Shown: positions 56,847 to 64,000 of the stretch, piece after piece
Position numbering within the stretch: position 1 is the stretch's first letter
How the letters are laid out: each line of letters begins with the position of its first letter
Assembly: GCF_036967215.1 (NCBI RefSeq)
Contig: NZ_CP146016.1
Coordinates: 1,082,501 to 1,146,500 of the forward strand
DNA length: 64,000 bases
Reading direction: 5' to 3'
Source: Sulfolobus tengchongensis
GTDB taxonomy: Archaea; Thermoproteota; Thermoprotei_A; Sulfolobales; Sulfolobaceae
Translations under genes and position numbers: made by a program
The notes under the pieces: generated by a model
What the model was told of the DNA's origin: nothing
Database searches by the model: none
What the model saw: only the letters and a program-made list of their open reading frames with translations

Positions 56847-57566
56847 CTACTTTAGCCTTGAGCCACCGTGAACTGGTATAATAACACCATCTATCCATTC
56901 AGATTCATCAGTTAAAAGCCAAATAATCACATTGGCGAAATCTTCTGGTGGAGCCTTATCATCTCCCAATTTCCTATTCTTTCTCCAATTCCTCTCGGGT
57001 TCGAATTCGCCATCTATTGTAGTCGGAGCAATACCATTAACCCTTATACCTTTATTAATTAACTCAGACGCCAAAACTTCAACTTCCTTAGCTAATCCAG
57101 CTTTGGCTATAGCGTATGATAATTGATCTGGTGAAGCTTTACTAATACCACTCATCGATGAGACCAAAACAACGCTAGAACCTTCTTTTAGAAATTTCAG
57201 AGAAGCATTAATAACATAAAGAGGTATTTTAATATGATTAGTTAACATTTCGTCAAGCCCACTAAAATTTTCTATAGTATCTTCTATATATCCGCCAACT
57301 GAAATCACTAGGTGATCTATACCATTAATTAGTGAGGCGCATTTCTCTATTACGTTTTTAGCCCCAGTTATATTAGAAACATCCCCAACTACGTACTCTA
57401 TTTTACCATACTTATTTAGTACCTCCCTCATTCTTCTCAATTTACTCTCTGTTCTCGCATTAATACAAACTTGCGCACCTTCTTTCAAAGCAAAATATGC
57501 GGTAGCATAACCTAGACCTTCGCTTACACCTACAATAACTACTTTCTTATTATCCAGCCTCCCCAT
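56847..57566 (-). CDS. Short-chain dehydrogenase/reductase
   Basis: 239 residues. The nucleotide turn is VGVSEGLGYATA, the strand-4 Asn region is NGIDHLVISVGGY, the catalytic Ser and Tyr-X3-Lys are VSSMSGISKASPDQLSYAIAK, and the loop after is RVNGIAPTTIDGEF. All catalytic residues are present. It is a FabG-like oxidoreductase of unknown substrate, 11 bp downstream of the DUF255 gene and 13 bp before tenA, so probably operonic. Confidence 0.87.
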   Translation of the reverse strand: MGRLDNKKVVIVGVSEGLGYATAYFALKEGAQVCINARTESKLRRMREVLNKYGKIEYVVGDVSNITGAKNVIEKCASLINGIDHLVISVGGYIEDTIENFSGLDEMLTNHIKIPLYVINASLKFLKEGSSVVLVSSMSGISKASPDQLSYAIAKAGLAKEVEVLASELINKGIRVNGIAPTTIDGEFEPERNWRKNRKLGDDKAPPEDFANVIIWLLTDESEWIDGVIIPVHGGSRLK

Positions 57567-57577
57567 ATACTAAAGTG

Positions 57578-59515
57578 TTAAAGCTTAGTTTTAAGTAATT
57601 GTTTAATTTTTTCCTCCTCGCTTATTGGCATACTGCAAGTATTACCTATGCAAATATAGGCTCTACTCTTTCCCGCATTATATTTTAACATAGCTCTTAT
57701 AATCGAACTAACATAGTCAACTCTTCTCTCATTAACCTTTTCGACCAATTTAAAAGGATAATAAGTTAATAAAGCAACCCTATGTAATTTCTCCGCTAAA
57801 CCATCTCCTTCATCGACTACAACTACATGAGCCATTCCATTAATATAACTAGAAACAGAATTCATGATACCCGCAATAAACTGAGCGTTTTCAGCGCTTA
57901 AAGGCGGAATTAAGTGCTTAATTTTCTCCTCACTAACCTTAAATTCATCAGATAGCAACGATAATTTAAGTAAAGCTCTGATGTACATAGAATTCGTAGA
58001 TTCATTTGGTGCGTCAGTAAAATTATCTAGATTCACGTTATCTATTGTTTTCCTGCCAAGTTCAATTGCTAAATCGTAATACCTTTCTTCGCCCAATATC
58101 TCATATGCTGATATACTAGCTAGTAGTGCAGATATATAATCTTCTGGTAAGCCGTCTTTTCCACCATCTAATCTTCTAGTAATGTTTCTGCTTATTTTAT
58201 TTAACACGACTCTAGACTCATTAAGACCCTTATCTAGAATTAACGAGGAGAACAACAACGATTCTACCATCTTAGCGTTAGTATAAGTATACGTAGTTTC
58301 ATCTCTGTATGGGGTCCTCCTATTTTCCTCTCTATATTTTAGTAGTTTCTTTCTAATCTCATTTATTTTTAATATTACCTCATTTGCGGGTAAACTTAAT
58401 AATCTTGATAATTCCCTAAGATCTATTCCTCTTAGCAAAACTTTCCTACCTTCAACCTCTACAGTGTTTCTTAAATCAAATATCTTAGTTGCTAAACTAA
58501 AATCTTCGCCTAACGCACTCTTTAGCTCTTCTTCAGTCCATGTATAATATTTCCCTTCCATCCCCTCACTATCAGCATCTAAACTATTCGCAAAACCTTT
58601 TCCTTCTATATATAACTCCCTTAAAACGAAATTTACTAAGTTAGATATAGCGTCTAACATTTCTATATCATTAAATGCTAAATAATAAGCAAAATAATCA
58701 TATAACAGTTCAGCATTATCTATCAATAATTTTTCAAAATGAGGTAATTTCCATTCTCTATCCACTGTATACCTATGAAAGCCTCCACCAACCTGATCAA
58801 AAATTCCACCATAATACATTTTTCTCAACGTAAAAAGCCCTAACTTTTTACCTAGATCATCCCCTCTAATTGCTGAATAGTTAAGGAATAGTAAATCCAC
58901 AAAAGGATGAGGAAACTTGGCTCCATATCCCAATCCACCGTACTCTATATCATAATAAGATGTTATGTAAGAAAAAGCATCGTCTAACATATGTGAACTT
59001 ATAGTGCCACCACTAAATTTAGGAACTAACATCTTTGGATCAATTGTTGATGAAAGGATCTGATTTCTATCTTCCCTCCAAATTCTAAGGATCTCCAATA
59101 ACAATTTCTTAAACCCTATCCTTCCATATCTATCTTCTGGGGGAAAGTACGTTCCTCCAAAGAACACCTTACCATCAGGGGTCATAAATACGGTTAAAGG
59201 CCATCCAGACTCTCCAGTTAAGGACATTACTGCACTTTGAAGAACTCTATCCAAATCTGGCATTTCGTCTCTATCAACCTTTACTGGGATGAAATTTTCA
59301 TTAACTATCTTCACTATTTCTGGATTTGCATAAGTGTCCTCATCCATCACATTACACCAATGGCACCATGAAGCTCCGACGTCGACAAGAATTAGTTTAT
59401 CCTCTTTTTTCGCTATTTCAAAGATTTCCTCTGACCACGTGTACCAATTAATTGGATGATTTATAGCTTTCCTCAAATAACCACTAGAAGAATTAACTAA
59501 TCTTTCATTCATTCT
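57578..59515 (-). CDS. DUF255 (YyaL/SSP411-like) thioredoxin-fold protein
   Basis: 645 residues. The N-terminal thioredoxin domain has ASWCHWCNVMDEDTYANPEI and VKVDRDEMPDL then GWPLTVFMTPDGKVFFGGTY. A long alpha/alpha-barrel (N-acylglucosamine epimerase-like) follows with DQVGGGFHRYTVDREWKLPH and LDADSEGMEGKYYTW. The family is widespread and its function is unknown. The ATG at 59515 (MNERLVNSSSGYLRKA) fits the family start; the frame extends 14 codons further to 59557. A TATA-like AAATTTTAAATG centred about 26 bp upstream supports a leaderless start. Confidence 0.87.
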   Translation of the reverse strand, partial: RMNERLVNSSSGYLRKAINHPINWYTWSEEIFEIAKKEDKLILVDVGASWCHWCNVMDEDTYANPEIVKIVNENFIPVKVDRDEMPDLDRVLQSAVMSLTGESGWPLTVFMTPDGKVFFGGTYFPPEDRYGRIGFKKLLLEILRIWREDRNQILSSTIDPKMLVPKFSGGTISSHMLDDAFSYITSYYDIEYGGLGYGAKFPHPFVDLLFLNYSAIRGDDLGKKLGLFTLRKMYYGGIFDQVGGGFHRYTVDREWKLPHFEKLLIDNAELLYDYFAYYLAFNDIEMLDAISNLVNFVLRELYIEGKGFANSLDADSEGMEGKYYTWTEEELKSALGEDFSLATKIFDLRNTVEVEGRKVLLRGIDLRELSRLLSLPANEVILKINEIRKKLLKYREENRRTPYRDETTYTYTNAKMVESLLFSSLILDKGLNESRVVLNKISRNITRRLDGGKDGLPEDYISALLASISAYEILGEERYYDLAIELGRKTIDNVNLDNFTDAPNESTNSMYIRALLKLSLLSDEFKVSEEKIKHLIPPLSAENAQFIAGIMNSVSSYINGMAHVVVVDEGDGLAEKLHRVALLTYYPFKLVEKVNERRVDYVSSIIRAMLKYNAGKSRAYICIGNTCSMPISEEEKIKQLLKTKL

Positions 59516-59553
59516 AATATTTTTAGAAGAATACACACATTTAAAATTTGTTA

Positions 59554-60258
59554 TCAACTATTAGTATCTTGATCTCTTTTGGAATATATTTTATATAACA
59601 AAAAGAAACCTATTGCAAATAAACTAAGCCCTATTTCAGTATAATTTATAGTTGGCTTAATGTTGCCATTAGATTGAACAACTCCTGAGCTCCCGAAAAA
59701 TGCTGTAATTGTTGAGTTCCCATTAACATTATACCAAAGCATGGCATTTGAAGCTCCATTTGACCAATTAAGTAGACTGCCATCAGCTTCAAGCAAGATA
59801 CTAGAACCATTATATAATTTGATAAGACTAGAGTTCGTAACAGATATTATTGTGCCATTATATAATTCCATGTAAACTGTACCCCTTCCAATTACATTAA
59901 CCCTTAAATAGGCATACTGAGGTATAACAGTAACATTCAGGTCAAGGTAGGTAACATTTTCTAGGCTGAGATTAACCTTATTCGTTTCGTTTCCATTAAT
60001 AAATATGGAATAGGAATAAGGTGCTAAGACGTAGGCGTTAACCAATATACTTGAACTATTGAAATTTAGGGTAATGTTGCTATTCACAATTTTTACTCCA
60101 TTTGAATCTGAAAAAACTAGTGTAACAGGAAAAGGGCTATAAATTTTAACATTAATAGTACTTGCAACAATAATATTTGATCCTAAAGCTATTAATGTAA
60201 GTAATATAAGACTTGTTGCTCCTTTGATCACATAAGTTAAAAGTACAATAACACACAC
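59554..60258 (-). CDS. Secreted membrane-anchored protein
   Basis: About 234 residues. An N-terminal signal-type helix (GATSLILLTLIALGSNIIVAS) is followed by a beta-rich, Asn-rich extracellular part with many N-X-S/T sequons and repeated Val/Tyr strands (AYLRVNVIGRGTVYMELYNG). A C-terminal span (IGLSLFAIGFFLLYKIYSKR) anchors it. The GTG at 60231 may be the real start, giving MIKGATSLI as a cleaner signal peptide. Function unknown; it lies at the head of the strand run with DUF255. Confidence 0.65.
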   Translation of the reverse strand: MCVIVLLTYVIKGATSLILLTLIALGSNIIVASTINVKIYSPFPVTLVFSDSNGVKIVNSNITLNFNSSSILVNAYVLAPYSYSIFINGNETNKVNLSLENVTYLDLNVTVIPQYAYLRVNVIGRGTVYMELYNGTIISVTNSSLIKLYNGSSILLEADGSLLNWSNGASNAMLWYNVNGNSTITAFFGSSGVVQSNGNIKPTINYTEIGLSLFAIGFFLLYKIYSKRDQDTNS

Positions 60259-60306
60259 AGTGTAAAACGCAACTGATAATAATCACTAAAATATTATGTT
60301 AAATGA

Positions 60307-60355
60307 GTGAGGAAACCAACCTTAACTGAAATATGATGACGGGTTGTTTCCCTGA
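60307..60355 (+). ncRNA. C/D-box guide sRNA overlapping the next gene's first ATG
   Basis: Box C GTGAGGA (60307-60313), 12-nt guide AACCAACCTTAA, D' CTGA (60326-60329), spacer AAT, C' ATGATGA (60333-60339), 12-nt guide CGGGTTGTTTCC, D CTGA (60352-60355). The 12/3/12 layout is exact; only base 5 of box C deviates. The D guide is complementary to GGAAACAACCC, part of the universally conserved 23S segment GGGAAACAACCCAGACC near position 1050. This predicts 2'-O-methylation of the third A. The ATGATGA used as C' is also the first possible start codon of the TGT-like gene. Confidence 0.83.
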
Positions 60356-60416
60356 CTTTTGTGGTATTATTATAACTAAAAGATTTAACCAATGGGTATT
60401 ACCAATTACAGGAAAG

Positions 60417-61301
60417 ATGAAGATAATACTAGGCATTCCAGATTTAAAAATCCCTGTCTGGGAATTGAAATCACCTTTGATGATAAATCAGTTAAATTGG
60501 AATGAATTAAATTGGAAAAATGAAACGTGGGTAGATTCTGGCGGATATCAGATCATGGTCAAGGGTATAAAAGTGGATTTACAGAAGGTTATTGAGAAAT
60601 ACAAACTGCTAGATGCGACTAGATATATGAGTCTTGATATACCGACAAAACCTTGCCAAAAACCCTCAGAACTTAATTATAAACACTTTGAGTACTTATA
60701 CTCTGTTTTCGACAAAAAAATAATACCTGTAATACACGCTTATGACACAGATTCAATAAAAAAAGCAGTAGATTTCTATTCCCAATATACCGATATAGTA
60801 GCATTTGGCGGAATTGTACCACCTACTTTAAACAGAAGTGGAAATAAAAAATTGGCAGTGGCAATGTACCACTTAGTCAGAAAAATATGGAGAGGAAGTA
60901 TACATGTCTTAGGAGCAGGATCGCCATTCATGAGAAAGGTTTACTTTAATGCAGATAGTGTCGATACCTCAACGTACAGAGTTAAGGGAATTCATGGCAT
61001 GGTTCTGATTCCAGGAAAAGGGGAAAGATATGTCGGAGAAAGAAAAATAATTTGGAGAGCTAGAAGAGCTAATGAGGCGGAGTTAGAAACGTTATTAACA
61101 TTTCTTGACAAAACACATTACCCATTTACCGTAAGACTAGATAACTGGATTGACCGCAGTCTAATAAACGCGTGGGTTCTCTTAAATTCTGAATATGAAA
61201 TAGAACATCCACTTATTAAATACTCAAGATATTTAGATAATCAAACAGAAGAAGAACTAGAGGATGAAGTAAATGAGCTTTGCATGCGAACAACTTTATG
61301 A
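60417..61301 (+). CDS. TGT-like protein, possible split archaeosine-synthase half
   Basis: 294 residues from the ATG at 60417. The TIM-barrel tRNA-guanine transglycosylase motif is WVDSGGYQIM (Asp as in the TGT catalytic site), followed by ATRYMSLDIPTKP, DIVAFGGIVPPTLNRSG and IHVLGAGSPFM. A frame to ATG 60333 exists, but those bases belong to a C/D RNA, so I prefer the later start. No PUA domain is present. Archaeosine synthase ArcS carries a TGT-like domain fused to its core; here the ArcS-like core is the next gene. It overlaps that gene by 29 bp. Confidence 0.75.
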   Translation: MKIILGIPDLKIPVWELKSPLMINQLNWNELNWKNETWVDSGGYQIMVKGIKVDLQKVIEKYKLLDATRYMSLDIPTKPCQKPSELNYKHFEYLYSVFDKKIIPVIHAYDTDSIKKAVDFYSQYTDIVAFGGIVPPTLNRSGNKKLAVAMYHLVRKIWRGSIHVLGAGSPFMRKVYFNADSVDTSTYRVKGIHGMVLIPGKGERYVGERKIIWRARRANEAELETLLTFLDKTHYPFTVRLDNWIDRSLINAWVLLNSEYEIEHPLIKYSRYLDNQTEEELEDEVNELCMRTTL

Positions 61302-61860
61302 CTATTTTAAACAACCTAATTTTGATAGGATAATTAAAGAAGATGGAATAGACCCATTTAAACATCCAGTTGTGAAAAAGTGGCATCGATTTTTTATAGA
61401 ATACTGGAAATCAAATAAAGAAATTGCATTATTATTACCATGCACTGTAGTGAAACCTTATTCGCTTTCCCCAACTCACAAAATAGCCTACTCTAACCTA
61501 AAAAAATATAACTTGGAGGATAAGGTACAGGTATATTCTGTATCTGAACCTATGTTACTCGTGCCTAGGGAGCTCGAAAACTGCTATCCATTCAATTCCT
61601 ACGATTATCCACCATCGAAGATGTCAAGTAATGAAAAAGAGGAATTTATTGACTTACTTTCAATAGCGTTAAAACACATATCTGCAATGCACAGAAGATT
61701 AATTGCGGTATTACCAAGACACCACTATGAAATAACTGAAAAAGCAAGTAAAAAAGCTGGAGTACTAATAGAAATGCATGGATATGGTAGATTATCATTT
61801 AAAACAATCTCAAGCATAATAAAAGATATCAGTATGGAAGTTAGTCTAAAGAACCCTTAA
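61273..61860 (+). CDS. ArcS core domain-like protein (DUF5591)
   Basis: 195 residues. The motif LLLPCTVVKPYSLSPTHKIA resembles the PCSxxKPYSxSxxH of archaeosine synthase ArcS. VYSVSEPMLLVPRELENCYP and FNSYDYPP match the ISEPLGVVPRELE..YP..YD stretch, and the end has LPRHHYEITEKASKKAGV. ArcS attaches lysine to preQ0 in tRNA before a radical SAM enzyme forms archaeosine. Here it is separate from PUA and TGT-like domains. It is translationally coupled to the TGT-like gene. Confidence 0.78.
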   Translation: MSFACEQLYDYFKQPNFDRIIKEDGIDPFKHPVVKKWHRFFIEYWKSNKEIALLLPCTVVKPYSLSPTHKIAYSNLKKYNLEDKVQVYSVSEPMLLVPRELENCYPFNSYDYPPSKMSSNEKEEFIDLLSIALKHISAMHRRLIAVLPRHHYEITEKASKKAGVLIEMHGYGRLSFKTISSIIKDISMEVSLKNP

Positions 61861-62151
61861 AGTCCAAACTAAAGAATATTTAATGCAAATTTATGAAGCT
61901 CAATTTCCCGATTGAACTTAAAAGGATTCAATATTACACTATTCTTCTTTACATGACATTTCACAAAAATAGAGCAGGAGAATACTCTAGAGCTGAAATA
62001 CCATAGCCAAGTTACCCTAGCACTAACTCTAACCAACTTCCACTTAATGGTTTCTGAACTCAAACACTTTCAATATTAGATTAAGTGCATCATAATTCTA
62101 CTCTAGGTTAAGGTTTATGTTTTAAAACGTTTCTAACGTAACTAACAAAAT

Positions 62152-63759
62152 ATGGAAAAAGGGGAAACAATAGGAATAGTGTTACAGAAGAGTGAAGCCA
62201 ATGAATTGCAAGGTTTGATTAGAGCTGATGAGGAAATAAATGTAGGACAATTACTACTAGTTGACGATTCTGAAAAATTATCGCTCGTAAGAGTAGAGAA
62301 TTATGAATTCCTTAATGAGTTCTTTGATGAAAAAGGAGATATAGTGAAGTCTGTGCTAAAAGAACCCTCTATTTATGAAATTTTAGACATGAACACAATA
62401 ATCAAAGCTAATCTACATTTAATTAAAAAATATAATCATAATTCTACCCCTAAACCTGGATCATTCATAAGAAGACTACCCGAGATGGGAAATGAGAAAG
62501 ATTTGCTTTCCTTTTACGGCATAAAGAGCAAGGACGGATTAATTGAGTATGGAACACTAGCTGGTTCAGATATCCCATTATTACTAGATCTTAACGCAAT
62601 AACAATGCATGTGGGGGTATTTGGAGAAACTGGAAGTGGGAAAAGTTATAATATGAGATATTTAATCAAACTTCTCTCTAATATAAAAATAAAAGATAAA
62701 GTAACGGCACTGCCAATGATAATTATTGATGCAAACGGCGACTACTCTGATTTGGCCTCGATAAATATGGATCTAGTCTCAAATGGAAGAGGCTGGATAA
62801 AAAAATACATACTGAAAGAACCTAAAGATCGAAACGATGTAAAATTAACAATAGATCTATCTGTGTTTACTCCTAGAGACCTAGCAGAATTCATAATGTT
62901 ATTAAAGTACGGAGAATCTTCTTATAATACGCTTCAACTTAATTTCCTAGAACAAGCCCTTGCAAATCACGATAATAAAGAATATAATAGCCTTTTGGGG
63001 ACAAACGTTGGAATAGAAACGTTAAAGAATGAAATATTAGCAATGCCACAAAATAAAGAATCTGGTATTACCACAAGCACTGCTAGAGGAATTATAAGTG
63101 CTCTGGAAATATTTAAGAGTAAAGTCATAAATAGGCTCCAATTAGTCAATTATTCTGCATCATTCACAGAAAGCACATTAGAGGTAATTTGGAAAAATAA
63201 GGGATTAGCAATAGTGGACTTTTCAGCTGAAGGTTCTCCGGGGGTTGACATACTTACTAAACAACTTATCGTAAGTTATATAGCGCGTTTATTATTTAAC
63301 TATCTAACTAAATCAAAATATAACGGATATCAAAGGTTCTTAGGGTTAATCATAGAAGAGGCCCAGAATTACATTCCATCAAACGATTATCCCATAAATG
63401 CCAACTTAACTAAAGACATTTTAGTCACATTAGCAACACAAGGAAGAAAGTTTGGAGTCTCACTAATACTTGTAAGCCAGCGACCTGCGTTCATAGATAA
63501 ATACGTTTTATCAATGGTTAATACATTCTTCTTCCATAGGATATACCATGAAGACATAAGATACGTGATGTCAGCTTCAGGTGGATTGCCAGATTCTCTA
63601 GCTAGAAATTTGACTTCATTAGAAACTGGTTATGTAATAGTTAGTGGACTAATGTCTGTGATGAAAAGTCCGACATTAGTGAAAATACCCTGGGATCCTA
63701 GGTTGGGATCATACGCTGGGAATGTAGAGAGAATTGATATGATTCTAGGAGAAGAGTGA
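62152..63759 (+). CDS. HerA-like ATPase (second paralog)
   Basis: 535 residues. It has a HAS-barrel-like N-terminus (GETIGIVLQKSEANELQGLI), Walker A FGETGSGKSYN (Lys about 164), Walker B GLIIEEAQNYIPS and sensor VSLILVSQRPAFIDKYVLS. The FtsK/HerA core is complete. It is clearly different from the resection HerA at 19.4 kb and not near a nuclease gene. Four bases after its stop begins a P-loop NTPase gene, suggesting a two-gene motor system. Its role is unknown. Confidence 0.85.
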   Translation: MEKGETIGIVLQKSEANELQGLIRADEEINVGQLLLVDDSEKLSLVRVENYEFLNEFFDEKGDIVKSVLKEPSIYEILDMNTIIKANLHLIKKYNHNSTPKPGSFIRRLPEMGNEKDLLSFYGIKSKDGLIEYGTLAGSDIPLLLDLNAITMHVGVFGETGSGKSYNMRYLIKLLSNIKIKDKVTALPMIIIDANGDYSDLASINMDLVSNGRGWIKKYILKEPKDRNDVKLTIDLSVFTPRDLAEFIMLLKYGESSYNTLQLNFLEQALANHDNKEYNSLLGTNVGIETLKNEILAMPQNKESGITTSTARGIISALEIFKSKVINRLQLVNYSASFTESTLEVIWKNKGLAIVDFSAEGSPGVDILTKQLIVSYIARLLFNYLTKSKYNGYQRFLGLIIEEAQNYIPSNDYPINANLTKDILVTLATQGRKFGVSLILVSQRPAFIDKYVLSMVNTFFFHRIYHEDIRYVMSASGGLPDSLARNLTSLETGYVIVSGLMSVMKSPTLVKIPWDPRLGSYAGNVERIDMILGEE

Positions 63760-63763
63760 GAAT

Positions 63764-64000
63764 GTGAGTTGTACTAAAAGACTTAGTGAAACAGCAGCTG
63801 ACTCCTCTTTCATTTATCAAATTTTCTCATGCGTAAGCAATAGTACCCCTTATATTGATAGATTAAGATTCTTTAAACAAGTAAAGGATGAAATCGATAG
63901 AATCGCTAGTAAAAGACAATCCCCTGAAATAGTTGCGTTAACTGCTGATTGGGGACAAGGTAAAAGTACCTTCTTAGATATTATTGAAGAGTATGGAAAG
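63764..64000 (+). CDS. P-loop NTPase, 3' truncated by window edge
   Basis: 79 codons are visible from GTG 63764; GGAGAAGAGTGAG just upstream is a good ribosome site. The N-terminal part (YIDRLRFFKQVKDEIDRIAS) leads to IVALTADWGQGKSTFLDII, a P-loop (GxGKST) set like KAP- or STAND-type NTPases. It follows the HerA-like gene by 4 bp, so the two are surely co-transcribed. The rest lies outside the window, so the family cannot be fixed. Confidence 0.7.
   Translation, partial: MSCTKRLSETAADSSFIYQIFSCVSNSTPYIDRLRFFKQVKDEIDRIASKRQSPEIVALTADWGQGKSTFLDIIEEYGK

Noticed and set aside
61869-62063. Minus-strand 64-codon frame in the gap before the HerA-like gene
   Set aside because: Composition is not protein-like and there is no promoter or ribosome site; I see nothing else in that 291-bp gap.

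Overview
The window is about 36% G+C chromosomal DNA from a thermoacidophilic crenarchaeon of the order Sulfolobales (Sulfolobus/Saccharolobus/Sulfurisphaera type). Diagnostic content includes the herA-mre11-rad50-nurA operon, archaeal-type PEP carboxylase, family-4 FeS uracil-DNA glycosylase, NucS, Nep1, Rpp21, Nob1, DTD2, the UPF0284-type CobT, leaderless TATA-driven promoters and guide RNAs with kink-turns. From memory the HerA protein resembles but does not equal the S. solfataricus one, so I do not name a species. Genes are densely packed, with many 1-50 bp overlaps. I see no tRNA, rRNA, CRISPR array or intact transposase gene.

Layout. 1-5.7 kb: the end of a surface protein, an OLD-like ATPase, a uracil-DNA glycosylase/SDR pair, a DapA-family aldolase and a DtxR-type regulator. 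5.7-9.4 kb: an AT-rich gap with an orphan IS605-like hairpin, a TauE/SafE permease and small membrane proteins, one a membrane-anchored winged-helix protein. 9.4-14.1 kb: methylmalonyl-CoA mutase B12 subunit with MeaB, a DUF2250 regulator, a hydrolase, and sulfide:quinone oxidoreductase with a frameshifted DUF1641 partner. 14.1-19.3 kb: PEP carboxylase, Bcp peroxiredoxin, NnrD/E and a ferritin-like protein with an internal duplication. 19.4-25.6 kb: the DNA end-resection operon. 25.6-34 kb: CDF transporter, methyltransferase, Fur-family regulator, nucleoside hydrolase, a compact Rad50/SMC-like protein and a metallophosphoesterase. 34-46.7 kb: mostly housekeeping RNA and cofactor enzymes (DTD2, Nep1, Rpp21, YhbY, Trm5-like, NAD kinase, Nob1). 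46.8-51 kb: acyl-CoA synthetase, class V aminotransferase, CobT. 51-54.8 kb: a membrane PLD-like protein, a radical SAM/SPASM enzyme, an unknown protein and a glycosyltransferase. 54.8-62 kb: NucS, TenA, SDR, a DUF255 thioredoxin-like protein, and a TGT-like/ArcS-core gene pair. 62-64 kb: a second HerA-like ATPase followed by a truncated P-loop NTPase gene.

The least expected layer is RNA. Reading gene boundaries for kink-turn motifs gave one H/ACA guide and up to six C/D-box guides, most of them packed against or overlapping coding ends. The H/ACA hairpin (7949-8018) has a pocket complementary to an intron-containing tRNA-Tyr anticodon loop around U35. A C/D guide begins at the very next base (8019-8068), so the two look like one composite RNA. 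Two other C/D guides match universally conserved 23S rRNA segments. Metabolically, the B12 mutase subunit, MeaB, CobT, PEP carboxylase and an ACS-type ligase fit autotrophic 3-hydroxypropionate/4-hydroxybutyrate carbon flow, and SQR fits sulfide oxidation; these links are inferred.
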